From Thaumasiovibrio sp043421945 (GTDB lineage Bacteria; Pseudomonadota; Gammaproteobacteria; Enterobacterales; Vibrionaceae): DNA of 28,192 nucleotides. The first letter of the stretch is position 1; each line of letters begins with the position of its first letter. The notes beneath the pieces were generated by a model. The model searched no databases. It worked only from the letters and a program-made list of their open reading frames with translations, and was not told the origin of the DNA. The position numbers were made by a program, and so were the translations under genes. Where the stretch lies: the NCBI GenBank assembly GCA_043421945.1, contig JBHOGO010000060.1, forward strand, positions 1-28,192. Direction: 5' to 3'. Below are positions 1 through 7,740 of this stretch, piece after piece.

Positions 1-100
1 ATTTCCTTCTTGGTTGAAAGATCTGATCGCAGAGCCAGCTTTTAGTTCCCTTCTCTTCTTATCCCGAGTTCAGGTTACTTAACTTTCAAGCTGGTTTTCT

Positions 101-127
101 GTTATCAGGGCTACACTGAGTGATAAC
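101..127. promoter_or_regulatory. Inverted repeat upstream of the MAPEG gene
   Basis: GTTATCA (101-107) is mirrored by TGATAAC (121-127) across a 13-base spacer, 27 bases before the start codon of the downstream gene. It could be an operator or a 5' UTR hairpin. I recognise no matching regulator. The rest of 1-153 shows no gene or clear promoter. Confidence 0.25.
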
Positions 128-153
128 GGAAAATTGAGACGCAGGGAGTTGGT

Positions 154-540
154 ATGGTCAGCATGTTATACGTGGCACTGATAGGGTGGTTGATTTGCTT
201 TTTGGCGATTCAGGTCATCAAAGCACGACGAAAAAACCAAGTGAAGTATGCCGATGGTGGCGTAGAGTCCTTACAAAAGGCGCGTTCAGCACATGCAAAC
301 TGTATTGAATACAGCCCAATAGCACTCTTACTGCTGATAGGTTTTGAGTTTAATGGTGGTCCATTGTGGCTGCTGCATCTTTTTGGCTTAATCTTTGTGG
401 TTGGACGTTGCTATCATGCTGCTGGCATTCTCACCGATAACTTTAAAGGGCGTGCTATCGGTATGCATATGACGCTTTGGCCGATTATTGCGTTGGGTGT
501 ATTGAACCTGTGGTTGTTACCGTGGGAGCGACTCATTTAG
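154..540 (+). CDS. MAPEG family membrane protein
   Basis: The 128-residue product is a small integral membrane protein with about four hydrophobic segments (roughly 3-20, 53-70, 73-90 and 105-122). The motif RSAHANCIEYSP at about 44-55 matches the R-x-x-H-x-N-x-x-E signature of the MAPEG superfamily (membrane-associated proteins in eicosanoid and glutathione metabolism). Bacterial members of the YecN type have this length. Some family members are glutathione transferases, but the substrate of the bacterial ones is generally unknown, so no reaction is assigned. The start at 154 is supported by GGGAG about 5 bases upstream; an ATG at 163 is the alternative. The gene is convergent with dusB-fis and shares the intergenic terminator region with it. 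Family is confident, function is not. Confidence 0.8.
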   Translation: MVSMLYVALIGWLICFLAIQVIKARRKNQVKYADGGVESLQKARSAHANCIEYSPIALLLLIGFEFNGGPLWLLHLFGLIFVVGRCYHAAGILTDNFKGRAIGMHMTLWPIIALGVLNLWLLPWERLI

Positions 541-546
541 CAGACA

Positions 547-576
547 TAAAAAAAGGCTTTCCAAATGGAAAGCCTT
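547..576 (-). terminator. Rho-independent terminator of the dusB-fis operon
   Basis: A perfect 10-bp stem (553-562 with 567-576) closes a 4-base AAAT loop. The A-run at 547-554 becomes a U-tract on the minus strand, immediately after fis. On the plus strand the U-tract is poor, so termination of the MAPEG transcript is possible but weaker. Confidence 0.85.
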
Positions 577-600
577 CAAATAATAGATGACTAATCGAAA

Positions 601-897
601 TTAGTTCATGCCGTATTTTTTCAATTTCTTACGCAGAGTACCACGGTTGATACCCATCATGTTTGCTGCACGCGTTTGGTTACCACGAGTGTACTGCATG
701 ATAGTGTCTAGTAGTGGTTGCTCTACCTCTGCAAGGACAAGCTCATACAGGTCATTAACGTCCTGACCGTTTAGTTGTGCTAGGTAGTTCTTCAAAGATG
801 CTTTCACTGAATCACGCAGTGGTTTTTGCGCGATTTGATCTTGTGAAGTTACTGTGGTCACTGTTAATGGTTCAGACGTCAGGTTTTGTTCGAACAT
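601..897 (-). CDS. fis: DNA-binding protein Fis
   Basis: Fis is a nucleoid-associated homodimer that bends DNA and tunes rRNA, tRNA and many other promoters in fast growth. Starting at the ATG at 897 gives 98 residues, the exact family length, beginning MFEQNLTSEPL. The open frame upstream to 954 overlaps dusB and is not part of Fis. The long central helices (NGQDVNDLYELVLAEVEQ) and the C-terminal helix-turn-helix ending NRGTLRKKLKKYGMN are nearly identical to E. coli Fis. A purine-rich SD-like sequence lies 10-15 bases upstream. The gene sits 22 bases behind dusB, the conserved dusB-fis operon, and is followed by a strong terminator. Confidence 0.98.
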   Translation of the reverse strand: MFEQNLTSEPLTVTTVTSQDQIAQKPLRDSVKASLKNYLAQLNGQDVNDLYELVLAEVEQPLLDTIMQYTRGNQTRAANMMGINRGTLRKKLKKYGMN

Positions 898-919
898 ATT
901 CTGTAAGCTCTTCTCGATT

Positions 920-1885
920 CTATGCAACGTTGTCGAAGTAGCCTTGCAGCGCAATCAGTTGCTCGCTGGCAAGCTCTATTGCGTTGAAGGTGCGACGAAA
1001 GGCCTTATCGGTATCATGTGCTTGTAGGTACCAAGCAACGTGCTTACGCGCGATTCTCGGTCCTAAGAACTCACCGTAAAAACGATGAAGTTCGGCAACA
1101 TGTTCCAGCATAATTCCCCTGATCTCTTCCATAGAAGGCGCAGGGAGCTTTTCGCCAGTTGTTAAGTAATGTTGGATTTCCCGGAAAATCCAAGGGCGCC
1201 CTTGTGCAGGACGACCAATCATTAAAGCATCCGCGCCGGTGTAATCCAGTACGTAGCGGGCTTTCTCTGGTGAATCAATATCACCATTAGCAATCACCGG
1301 GATCGATACAGCCTGCTTAACCGCTTTAATAAAATCGTATTCCGCAGTCCCTTTGTACATACAAGTACGCGTACGCCCATGGAGCGCGAGTGCTTGTATG
1401 CCACACTGTTCTGCGATGTGTGCGATCTCGACACAGTTTCGGTTTTCAGTATCCCAGCCTGTACGCGTTTTCAGCGTAACAGGAACATCCACTGCATTAA
1501 CGACGGCGGTAAGAATTTCTTCTACCAACGCAGGGTGTTGCAGTAGTGCCGATCCTGCGAGTCTCTTGTTGACCTTTTTGGCCGGACAACCCATGTTGAT
1601 ATCTATGACTTGCGCGCCGTGTTCAACACTAAAGCGAGCCGCATCAGCCATTAGTCGCGGATCAGCGCCTGCAATTTGAACCGAGCGGATACCCGATTCG
1701 CCTTCATGCACCATCCGCTGCATTGACTTCTGCGTTCCCCAGCAATCTGGGTTTGAAGTCATCATCTCGCTCACTGCCATTCCTGCACCGTAGCGCAAGC
1801 AGAGTTCACGAAATGGTCTGTCGGTTACACCCGCCATGGGTGCGACAATCAATGGATTGTCGAGTTGATAAGAACCAATCTGCAA
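920..1885 (-). CDS. dusB: tRNA-dihydrouridine synthase B
   Basis: DusB is an FMN enzyme that reduces uridine to dihydrouridine in the tRNA D-loop using NADPH. The 321-residue product is colinear with E. coli DusB. It has the FMN-barrel start APMAGVTDRPFR (15-26), the catalytic-cysteine motif DINMGCPAKKVN with Cys100, the basic LKTRTGW strand, the HGRTR loop, ANGDI, and the phosphate-binding GADALMIGRPAQGRPWIF near 215-235. The start codon is TTG (1883-1885), not ATG, supported by AGGTGA at 1892-1897 with a 6-base spacer and by the family N-terminus. It is the first gene of dusB-fis. Confidence 0.97.
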   Translation of the reverse strand: MQIGSYQLDNPLIVAPMAGVTDRPFRELCLRYGAGMAVSEMMTSNPDCWGTQKSMQRMVHEGESGIRSVQIAGADPRLMADAARFSVEHGAQVIDINMGCPAKKVNKRLAGSALLQHPALVEEILTAVVNAVDVPVTLKTRTGWDTENRNCVEIAHIAEQCGIQALALHGRTRTCMYKGTAEYDFIKAVKQAVSIPVIANGDIDSPEKARYVLDYTGADALMIGRPAQGRPWIFREIQHYLTTGEKLPAPSMEEIRGIMLEHVAELHRFYGEFLGPRIARKHVAWYLQAHDTDKAFRRTFNAIELASEQLIALQGYFDNVA

Positions 1886-1911
1886 AAGACGTCACCTTAC
1901 TATGTCAGCAA

Positions 1912-1947
1912 GGGCGCGCATTTTACGCATTTTTTCGCCCCCTGAAA
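1912..1947 (-). promoter_or_regulatory. Candidate dusB-fis promoter with GC-rich discriminator
   Basis: On the minus strand, TTTCAG (1942-1947) and TAAAAT (1920-1925) are separated by 16 bases and followed directly by the discriminator GCGCGCCC (1912-1919). A GC-rich discriminator is the hallmark of stringently controlled promoters, which fits the known ppGpp and growth-phase control of E. coli fis. The transcript would start about 20-25 bases before the TTG start of dusB. Confidence 0.6.
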
Positions 1948-2056
1948 AGACCATTTTTTGAGCATTTCGCTCTTGACTGCTAAAAAGTGATAAAAATTAA
2001 CCAGTTGTAGTCAAAAAAACTTCATGAATGGCAATTTAGTCAGGGTTATCAGGCTG

Positions 2057-2938
2057 TTACTTATGTCCTGAAATGCGGCACCAGTCTTCTTTCACTTGTG
2101 TTGGGTCGAGTGTCAATTCGTCACCGTAGAAGGTGGCAACATCGTCAGCTTGTGTCGCGAGTACGCCTGAAATCGCGAGCTTTCCTTCCGGCTTAATCAA
2201 GGCTTTGATTGGACCAGAAAGCTCACGCAATGGGCCTGCGAGAATATTCGCTACAACGACGTCAGCGAGAAGTCCTTCAGGCTGATCTTGAGGTAAGAAC
2301 AGCTCAAGCTTATCCGCGACGCCATTTCGTTCCGCATTGTCGCGAGAAGCAAGGATCGCTTGTGGGTCGATATCGATACCCACCACTTTTGCTGCGCCAA
2401 GTTTGATCGCAGCGATAGCTAGAATGCCTGACCCACAGCCGAAATCGACAACTGTCTTGCCTTCAAGATCTTGGCCATCAAGCCATTCTAGGCATAATGC
2501 TGTTGTTGGGTGGGTACCTGTACCAAATGCTAGGCCAGGGTCAAGCATGACATTGACGGCATTTTCGTCAGGCACATCACGCCAGCTAGGGCAGATCCAC
2601 AGACGTTTACCAAATTGCATTGGGTGGAAGTTATCCATCCACTCACGTTCCCAATCTTTATCTTCAAGCTGTTCCACTTTATGTGCAAAGTCGTCTGCCA
2701 GTAGTGGGCTTGCTTTTAGCATGGTAAGTACCCACTCCATGTCGCTTTCCGCGTCATAAAGGCCAACAATATCGGTATCGCCCCATAAACGTGTCTCACC
2801 CGGCAAGGGTTCAAAAACAGGCGTGTCTTGTGCGTCAAGAAAGGTCACCGACAGGGCGCCAGTCTCTTCCATTAGCATATCGCCGAGTACTTCTGCGTTG
2901 TCCGCAGTCGCGTTAAGTTTGAGTTGAATCCAAGGCAT
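2057..2938 (-). CDS. prmA: Ribosomal protein L11 methyltransferase PrmA
   Basis: PrmA trimethylates ribosomal protein L11 using S-adenosylmethionine. The 293-residue length is that of E. coli PrmA. An N-terminal L11-recognition domain (1-55) joins through a linker to a Rossmann methyltransferase domain. Visible motifs are LDPGLAFGTGTHPTT (132-146), the SAM-binding VVDFGCGSGILAIAA (163-177), the acidic GIDIDP (187-192) and the catalytic-loop NILAGPL (231-237). It lies between panF and dusB in the usual order. The SD is weak (AAGAG followed by a 9-base spacer). A 171-base gap holding the dusB promoter follows. Confidence 0.97.
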   Translation of the reverse strand: MPWIQLKLNATADNAEVLGDMLMEETGALSVTFLDAQDTPVFEPLPGETRLWGDTDIVGLYDAESDMEWVLTMLKASPLLADDFAHKVEQLEDKDWEREWMDNFHPMQFGKRLWICPSWRDVPDENAVNVMLDPGLAFGTGTHPTTALCLEWLDGQDLEGKTVVDFGCGSGILAIAAIKLGAAKVVGIDIDPQAILASRDNAERNGVADKLELFLPQDQPEGLLADVVVANILAGPLRELSGPIKALIKPEGKLAISGVLATQADDVATFYGDELTLDPTQVKEDWCRISGHK

Positions 2939-3036
2939 GGGTACTTACTCTTTTAAAGGGGCTAAAAATTATGGGGCGCAGTCTAGCATGAAACCAGACC
3001 GCGCAGGCAGTGTTAGTCTGTCGTCTTTGTAAACGA

Positions 3037-4479
3037 CTATTGGGCGAGATCTCTCTCTGGCTCAGGTTGTGTCAGTAAGCTGACGATGATAAAGCTGGTC
3101 AGCCCCAGCGCTAACGTCGGTACGATGATGTGCATACCGCCGAAGTCTGGCTTCATGACAGAAAATATGACGTAACTTCCTAACCCGAAGACCATGGAGG
3201 ATAGCGCGCCAGCAGCGTTCGCATGTTTCCAGTATAGCCCTAGCACGAGAGGCCATAGGAATACCGCTTGTAAGGCCCCCATGGCTAATAGGTTCAGCCA
3301 AATAATCATCTGTGGTGGGTTCATCGCTGCCACAAACACGATGCAAGCAAAGATAGCCGTGGTCCATAAGGACAAACGTCGCAGCTTGCTCTCATCGGCG
3401 ATCGCTTCGGGGTTGATATAATTAATGTAGAGATCTTTGACCATGGTGGCAGATGCTTGAATCAATTGAGAATCAATGGTCGACATGATGGCGGCCATCG
3501 GTCCAGCCAAAAATATGCCCGCCACGACAGGAGGAAGTACCGTCACCATCAAGGTGGGCATGATTTGATCGGGGGTCGCGATATCTGGAATAAGCGCTCT
3601 ACCCAGTGCGCCGGAAAGGTGCATGCCAAGCATTAATATTGCCATTACGATGGTGCTAATGACCATGCCGCGATGGAAAGCTTGGCTGTCACGATATGTC
3701 ATGCAGCGGAAGGCGGCATGAGGGAGGCCGATAACACCAAAGCAGACCAAGATCCAAAAGCTGAGAATAAACGGTTGGCTAATGAAGCCATCAGGGCCAT
3801 GAGGAGAGACAAGACCTGGGTCGATGCTATGAAGGGACGTCACAAGGTTGCTGAGTCCATCTCCAGCGATGAGTACACCGATAAAGAGGGCACAGGTACC
3901 GATAAGCATCATAACGCCTTGTAGGCTATCTGTAAGCGCGACAGCGCGAAAGCCGCCTAAGGTCGTATATAGACCGACGGTGACGGCAAAAATGGCCAGG
4001 GATGGTAGGTAGTTCAGCCCCGTAACGGTTTGCAGAAGTCGAGCAGCCCCGACAAATTGCACGACCATAGTTCCTAAAAAAGCGAGAAGCAGCGCGATAG
4101 AGGCGAAAATAACGACACCACGATGCTGGTAGCGAGCATACAACATATCGTTGATCGTCAGGGCATTGTGGCGGCGAGCTTCAATGGCAAACTTTTTACC
4201 GAGGACACCCAGAGTCAGCCAAGCGGCAGGAAGCTGGATCATCGCCAGTAATACCCAGCCTAAGCCAAACTGATATGCCGCGCCTGGCCCTCCAATAAAT
4301 GAACTCGCACTTGCATAGGTGGCTGCCAGTGTCATGGCAAGCATAAAGCCCCCCATGGTACGGTTACCAAGCAGGTATTCTTGGAGAAAGTTGCCCTGAT
4401 TTGCACGACGTGACCACCACGCAATCGTGAACATGGCAGCAAGGTAGATGATGATAGGGAGTAGCATTAGGTTATTCAT
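3037..4479 (-). CDS. panF: Sodium/pantothenate symporter PanF
   Basis: PanF imports pantothenate, the precursor of coenzyme A, with Na+ across the inner membrane. It is a member of the SSS/SLC5 family with about 12-13 helices. Near-identical stretches to E. coli PanF include TYASASSFIGGPGAAYQFG, GLGWVLLAMIQLPAAW, FGVIGLPHA and GPMAAIMSTIDSQLIQ. I chose the ATG at 4477-4479, which gives 480 residues (E. coli 483) and has AAGGAAG about 9 bases upstream. An in-frame ATG at 4498-4500 would add seven residues but has no clear SD. The start overlaps the end of yhdT by 8 bases, implying translational coupling. Confidence 0.96.
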   Translation of the reverse strand: MNNLMLLPIIIYLAAMFTIAWWSRRANQGNFLQEYLLGNRTMGGFMLAMTLAATYASASSFIGGPGAAYQFGLGWVLLAMIQLPAAWLTLGVLGKKFAIEARRHNALTINDMLYARYQHRGVVIFASIALLLAFLGTMVVQFVGAARLLQTVTGLNYLPSLAIFAVTVGLYTTLGGFRAVALTDSLQGVMMLIGTCALFIGVLIAGDGLSNLVTSLHSIDPGLVSPHGPDGFISQPFILSFWILVCFGVIGLPHAAFRCMTYRDSQAFHRGMVISTIVMAILMLGMHLSGALGRALIPDIATPDQIMPTLMVTVLPPVVAGIFLAGPMAAIMSTIDSQLIQASATMVKDLYINYINPEAIADESKLRRLSLWTTAIFACIVFVAAMNPPQMIIWLNLLAMGALQAVFLWPLVLGLYWKHANAAGALSSMVFGLGSYVIFSVMKPDFGGMHIIVPTLALGLTSFIIVSLLTQPEPERDLAQ

Positions 4480-4759
4480 TGCTTGAAGCTTCCTTGTCAT
4501 CCATCACGACATCTAAGGGCATATCTTGATAGACAAACCTCACCATCACACCGCAGCCAATAGTGAAGACAATAGGTCCTATCACGCAGGCGAGTAAAAA
4601 CCATAACGGTAAACCGAGATAGAGCGTTGGGAGTGAATCACTCGTCGGTGAAAAGTGATAGGCAGAGATAAACCACCACAGGAAATAACCTGCGGCTAGT
4701 CCTAGTGCCCAGCGAGTCTCACGATGAGCTTGGCGATAGCGTTGCGAGAGTGTTTGCAT
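4472..4759 (-). CDS. yhdT: YhdT family inner-membrane protein (DUF997)
   Basis: This 95-residue protein has two hydrophobic helices (about 17-36 and 48-75) separated by a short loop rich in Ser, Pro and Thr, and a charged acidic tail. It matches the DUF997/YhdT family, whose gene almost always precedes panF. Two-gene SSS systems often pair a small two-helix protein with a large symporter, so an accessory role for PanF is a reasonable inference but unproven. SD AAGGAGT sits 5 bases before the ATG. The stop codon overlaps the panF start region. The tail is somewhat longer than in E. coli YhdT. Confidence 0.9.
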   Translation of the reverse strand: MQTLSQRYRQAHRETRWALGLAAGYFLWWFISAYHFSPTSDSLPTLYLGLPLWFLLACVIGPIVFTIGCGVMVRFVYQDMPLDVVMDDKEASSNE

Positions 4760-4875
4760 TCAAACTCCTTTGCCAGCATGTTGAAGCGAAATTGAATAAG
4801 GGCCGCATTTTGGCAAATGGAATGCCTGATGACCATACTTTCGCCAACAGGAGTTGACGGTTTGTTGACTTGGAA

Positions 4876-4905
4876 TAAAAAAGGCAGCCGAGTCGGCTGC
4901 CTTTT
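4876..4905. terminator. Bidirectional terminator downstream of accC
   Basis: A perfect 10-bp stem (4881-4890 with 4894-4903) closes a 3-base loop and is flanked by A-runs on the left and T-runs on the right. It terminates minus-strand transcription from accC before the yhdT operon. The gap 4760-4875 to its left must hold the yhdT-panF promoter, but I see no clear -35/-10 pair there. Confidence 0.85.
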
Positions 4906-4943
4906 TGCGAGGGTTCAGTGTTATTCGCTAGCGTTTAGCTTGC

Positions 4944-6287
4944 TTACTGAAGGCCCAGTTTCTTTTCGAGATAGTGGATGTTAGCGCCACCATGCTGGAA
5001 ATTCTCATCTTTCATAATATCAAGTTGCAATGGAATATTGGTCTTGATGCCATCGATGATGGTTTCACTCAGTGCGTTTTTCATGCGCGAGATCGCAACG
5101 TCGCGGTTCTCACCAAAGCAAATGAGTTTACCGATCATTGAATCATAGTACGGTGGAACGGTGTACCCAGCGTAGATATGCGATTCCCAACGAACACCCA
5201 TACCACCTGGAGAGTGGAAATGCGCGATCGTTCCTGGACAAGGTAAAAAGCGCTCTGGATCCTCTGCGTTGATACGACACTCGACGGCATGGCCACGAAT
5301 TTGAATATCATCTTGAGTGAAAGAGAGTGGTTGACCCGCAGCAATACGAAGTTGCTCTTTAATCAGATCAACACCAGTCACCATCTCTGTCACAGGGTGC
5401 TCAACTTGGATACGGGTGTTCATTTCGATGAAGTAGAATTCGCCGTTTTCATAAAGGAATTCGAACGTACCAGCACCGCGATAACCAATTTCCAGACATG
5501 CACGTGTACAGCGCTCACCGATGTACTTGCGCATTTCCTCAGTGATACCTGGTGCAGGAGCTTCTTCAACAACCTTTTGGTGGCGACGTTGCATAGAACA
5601 ATCACGCTCACCTAAATGAATCGCACCGCCTTGGCCATCAGCAAGTACTTGTACTTCAATGTGACGAGGGTTCTCTAGGTATTTCTCCATATAAACCATG
5701 TCATTATTAAAGCAAGCTTTCGCTTCAGCACGTGTCATTGCGATAGACTCAACAAGGTCTGCATCACTACGAACTACACGCATACCGCGACCGCCACCGC
5801 CACCAGAGGCTTTGATGATCACTGGGTAGCCAATGCGCTTAGCAAACGCACGGTTTTTACTGTCATCATCATCGAGAGGGCCATCAGAGCCCGGTACACA
5901 AGGTACGCCCGCTTTTTTCATTGCGGTAATCGCTGACACTTTGTCACCCATAAGGCGGATGGTGTCGGCTTTAGGACCCACGAAGATGAAGCCAGAGCGT
6001 TCAACTTGCTCTGCGAAATCTGCATTTTCTGACAAGAAGCCATAGCCTGGGTGAACAGCAACGGCGCCCGTAATTTCTGCGGCAGCGATAATGCGAGGGA
6101 TATTTAGGTAGCTCTCAAGACCACTAGCAGGACCAATACAAACTGCTTCATCAGCAAGGAGTACATGTTTTAAGTCACGGTCTGCTGTTGAGTGAACAGC
6201 GACAGTTTTAATACCCAGCTCTTTACAAGCTCGCAAAATCCGAAGGGCAATCTCGCCTCGGTTCGCGATAACTAATTTATCTAACAT
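4944..6287 (-). CDS. accC: Acetyl-CoA carboxylase, biotin carboxylase subunit
   Basis: AccC uses ATP and bicarbonate to carboxylate the biotin carried by AccB, the first half-reaction of acetyl-CoA carboxylase in fatty-acid synthesis. The 447-residue product is colinear with E. coli AccC (449). Visible features are the N-terminal biotin-carboxylase fold (LVIANRGEIALRILRA), MGDKVSA with Lys116, the ATP-grasp loop KASGGGGGRGM with Lys159, HQKVVEEAPAP, and the catalytic EMNTRIQVEHPVTE carrying the Glu, Asn and Arg residues. The start has GAGG about 8 bases upstream. It follows accB after 14 bases in one operon. Confidence 0.98.
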   Translation of the reverse strand: MLDKLVIANRGEIALRILRACKELGIKTVAVHSTADRDLKHVLLADEAVCIGPASGLESYLNIPRIIAAAEITGAVAVHPGYGFLSENADFAEQVERSGFIFVGPKADTIRLMGDKVSAITAMKKAGVPCVPGSDGPLDDDDSKNRAFAKRIGYPVIIKASGGGGGRGMRVVRSDADLVESIAMTRAEAKACFNNDMVYMEKYLENPRHIEVQVLADGQGGAIHLGERDCSMQRRHQKVVEEAPAPGITEEMRKYIGERCTRACLEIGYRGAGTFEFLYENGEFYFIEMNTRIQVEHPVTEMVTGVDLIKEQLRIAAGQPLSFTQDDIQIRGHAVECRINAEDPERFLPCPGTIAHFHSPGGMGVRWESHIYAGYTVPPYYDSMIGKLICFGENRDVAISRMKNALSETIIDGIKTNIPLQLDIMKDENFQHGGANIHYLEKKLGLQ

Positions 6288-6301
6288 AACAAGCCTCGCG
6301 A

Positions 6302-6760
6302 TTATTCGATCACAAATAGTGGTTGGTCGAATTCGATCGCGTCACCGTCGTTAGCCAAAATTGCTTTAACAACACCCGCTTTATCTGCTTCGATTTGGTT
6401 CATCATTTTCATTGCTTCAATGATGCATAGGGTGTCACCAACGTTAACTTGGCTACCGACTTCTGCGAATGCACTTGAGTCAGGGCCCGGTGCACGGTAG
6501 AAGGTACCAACCATTGGAGAAAGTACTTGATGGCCAGATACTGCTGCTGGTGCTTCTGCAGCAGGAGCTTCAGCTGGAACTGGTGCGACAGGTGCTGCTG
6601 CAGGAGCAGCAACGGGTGCGGCTGCATATTGCATAGGAGCAGCGACAACGTTAGACGTACGGCTGATGCGTACAGACTCTTCGCCCTCAGAAATTTCTAA
6701 CTCAGAAATACCCGATTCTTCAACGAGTTCAATCAGCTTCTTGATTTTACGAATGTCCAT
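6302..6760 (-). CDS. accB: Acetyl-CoA carboxylase, biotin carboxyl carrier protein
   Basis: BCCP carries the biotin that shuttles carboxylate between AccC and the AccAD transferase. The 152-residue protein has three parts: an N-terminal dimerisation segment (1-35, MDIRKIKKLIELVEESG), a flexible linker rich in Ala and Pro (about 40-75), and the biotinyl domain. The domain contains EAMKMMNQIEAD, with Lys118 as the biotinylation site, and the 'thumb' region APGPDSSAFAEVG typical of AccB. It is four residues shorter than E. coli AccB, the difference being in the linker. It lies between aroQ and accC, as in most gammaproteobacteria. Confidence 0.98.
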   Translation of the reverse strand: MDIRKIKKLIELVEESGISELEISEGEESVRISRTSNVVAAPMQYAAAPVAAPAAAPVAPVPAEAPAAEAPAAVSGHQVLSPMVGTFYRAPGPDSSAFAEVGSQVNVGDTLCIIEAMKMMNQIEADKAGVVKAILANDGDAIEFDQPLFVIE

Positions 6761-6808
6761 GTCTCTTTCTCTGTATTTAGTCGTTAACGCTAACGAATGT
6801 TAGCAACG

Positions 6809-7261
6809 TTATTTTGGGGTGTTGAGGTGGCGAATCGCCGCCTGCAACGCAAATTCGTAGCCTTGAGAGCCAAGTCCGCAAATCACACCTTGTGCCTTAT
6901 CAGACAAGTAAGAGTGATGACGAAACGGCTCACGGGCATGCACGTTCGATAAATGCACTTCAATAAAAGGGATGGCAACACCAAGAAGGGCATCGCGTAT
7001 CGCCACACTGGTATGCGTAAAAGCGGCTGGATTAATCACAATAAAATCCACATTACCGTGTGCATTGTGGATGGCATTAATGATTTCGTGTTCAGCGTTT
7101 GATTGCAAATGATCGAGCGTGAAACCAGCTTGTTGAGCTTGTTCGGTAAGGCGGCTAACGATATCCGTTAAACTGTCGCTACCGTAGTGGCCAGGCTCGC
7201 GTAGTCCTAGTAAATTCAGGTTCGGTCCATTAAGGAGTAAAATGCGTCCATCTGCAGTCAT
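6809..7261 (-). CDS. aroQ: 3-dehydroquinate dehydratase, type II
   Basis: AroQ dehydrates 3-dehydroquinate to 3-dehydroshikimate in the shikimate pathway. The 150-residue size is that of the dodecameric type II enzyme, unrelated to type I AroD. Active-site motifs are GPNLNLLGLREPGHYG with catalytic Tyr26, the INPAAFTHTSVAIRDAL segment with the substrate-binding Asn, and EVHLSNVHAREPFRHHS with the catalytic His. The SD is weak. The 47-base gap to accB has no terminator, so aroQ-accB-accC is probably one transcript. Confidence 0.97.
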   Translation of the reverse strand: MTADGRILLLNGPNLNLLGLREPGHYGSDSLTDIVSRLTEQAQQAGFTLDHLQSNAEHEIINAIHNAHGNVDFIVINPAAFTHTSVAIRDALLGVAIPFIEVHLSNVHAREPFRHHSYLSDKAQGVICGLGSQGYEFALQAAIRHLNTPK

Positions 7262-7683
7262 CTTTAGCTTTCTTCCATATTAAAGCGGGTAAATGTCGTG
7301 AAAATGCATTTTTATAAATTCAACTTACTTTGTCGACTGTAAAGACGAGTAAGTGAGAGGTTTTCTGCAATTATAGAGAAATCGCTGCAAATCGCAGCAA
7401 AATACTGGTCTTATCTCATCGTGAGGGCTTGTATGAGGTCCAATTTAGCCGACCTGCCTTGATGTTTAGTCGAGCCAGTATGTTGAGATCAAAGGCAAAT
7501 TACTGACCTATTTGCTGAACTCTCTGTTTTTATGATGCTTTTATCGATAAAACGATTCAGATGCATTCTTTGAACTTGATCAGGTTTTGATGGTGAAGTG
7601 TCTGAGTAAAGTATCTTGGAGTAGTCAGCGGACAAAGTGGATTTTTGTTGAATAGTTTGAACAATACTTGGGTGATTGCTCGC
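7262..7683. other. Long intergenic region upstream of aroQ
   Basis: This stretch separates aroQ from the acs terminator and encodes nothing I recognise on either strand. The part next to aroQ (about 7300-7400) holds a candidate promoter, listed separately. The remainder (about 7420-7680) is featureless apart from AT-rich runs and may be leader sequence for the aroQ-accBC operon; a long accBC leader is also known in E. coli. Confidence 0.5.
7370..7400 (-). promoter_or_regulatory. Candidate aroQ-accBC promoter
   Basis: On the minus strand a perfect -10 TATAAT lies at 7370-7375. The best -35 is TTGCTG (7395-7400), with a 19-base spacer that is longer than ideal. The resulting leader to the aroQ ATG would be about 100 bases. 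The -10 is convincing, the -35 is weak. Confidence 0.4.
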
Positions 7684-7709
7684 AAAAAAAGCCGCTCTTA
7701 AAGAGCGGC
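7684..7709 (-). terminator. Rho-independent terminator of acs
   Basis: GCCGCTCT (7691-7698) pairs perfectly with AGAGCGGC (7702-7709) over a 3-base loop. The A-run at 7684-7690 forms the U-tract on the minus strand, about 30 bases after the acs stop codon. Confidence 0.85.
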
Positions 7710-7740
7710 AAAGGAGTCTATTCCATGACTGGGTTGGTCA

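Noticed and set aside
601..954. Fis reading frame extended upstream to 954 (117 residues)
   Set aside because: The extra residues overlap the 3' end of dusB; the ATG at 897 gives the exact 98-residue family protein.
1973..2000. TTGACT with AT-rich downstream sequence on + near 1973
   Set aside because: It would drive transcription antisense into prmA with no gene to serve, and its -10 is poor.
4480..4500. Seven-residue N-terminal extension of PanF from the ATG at 4500
   Set aside because: No SD upstream, whereas the ATG at 4479 has one and fits the family length.
5289..5615. 108-codon open frame on + inside accC
   Set aside because: Antisense to a highly conserved gene, no SD and no family resemblance.
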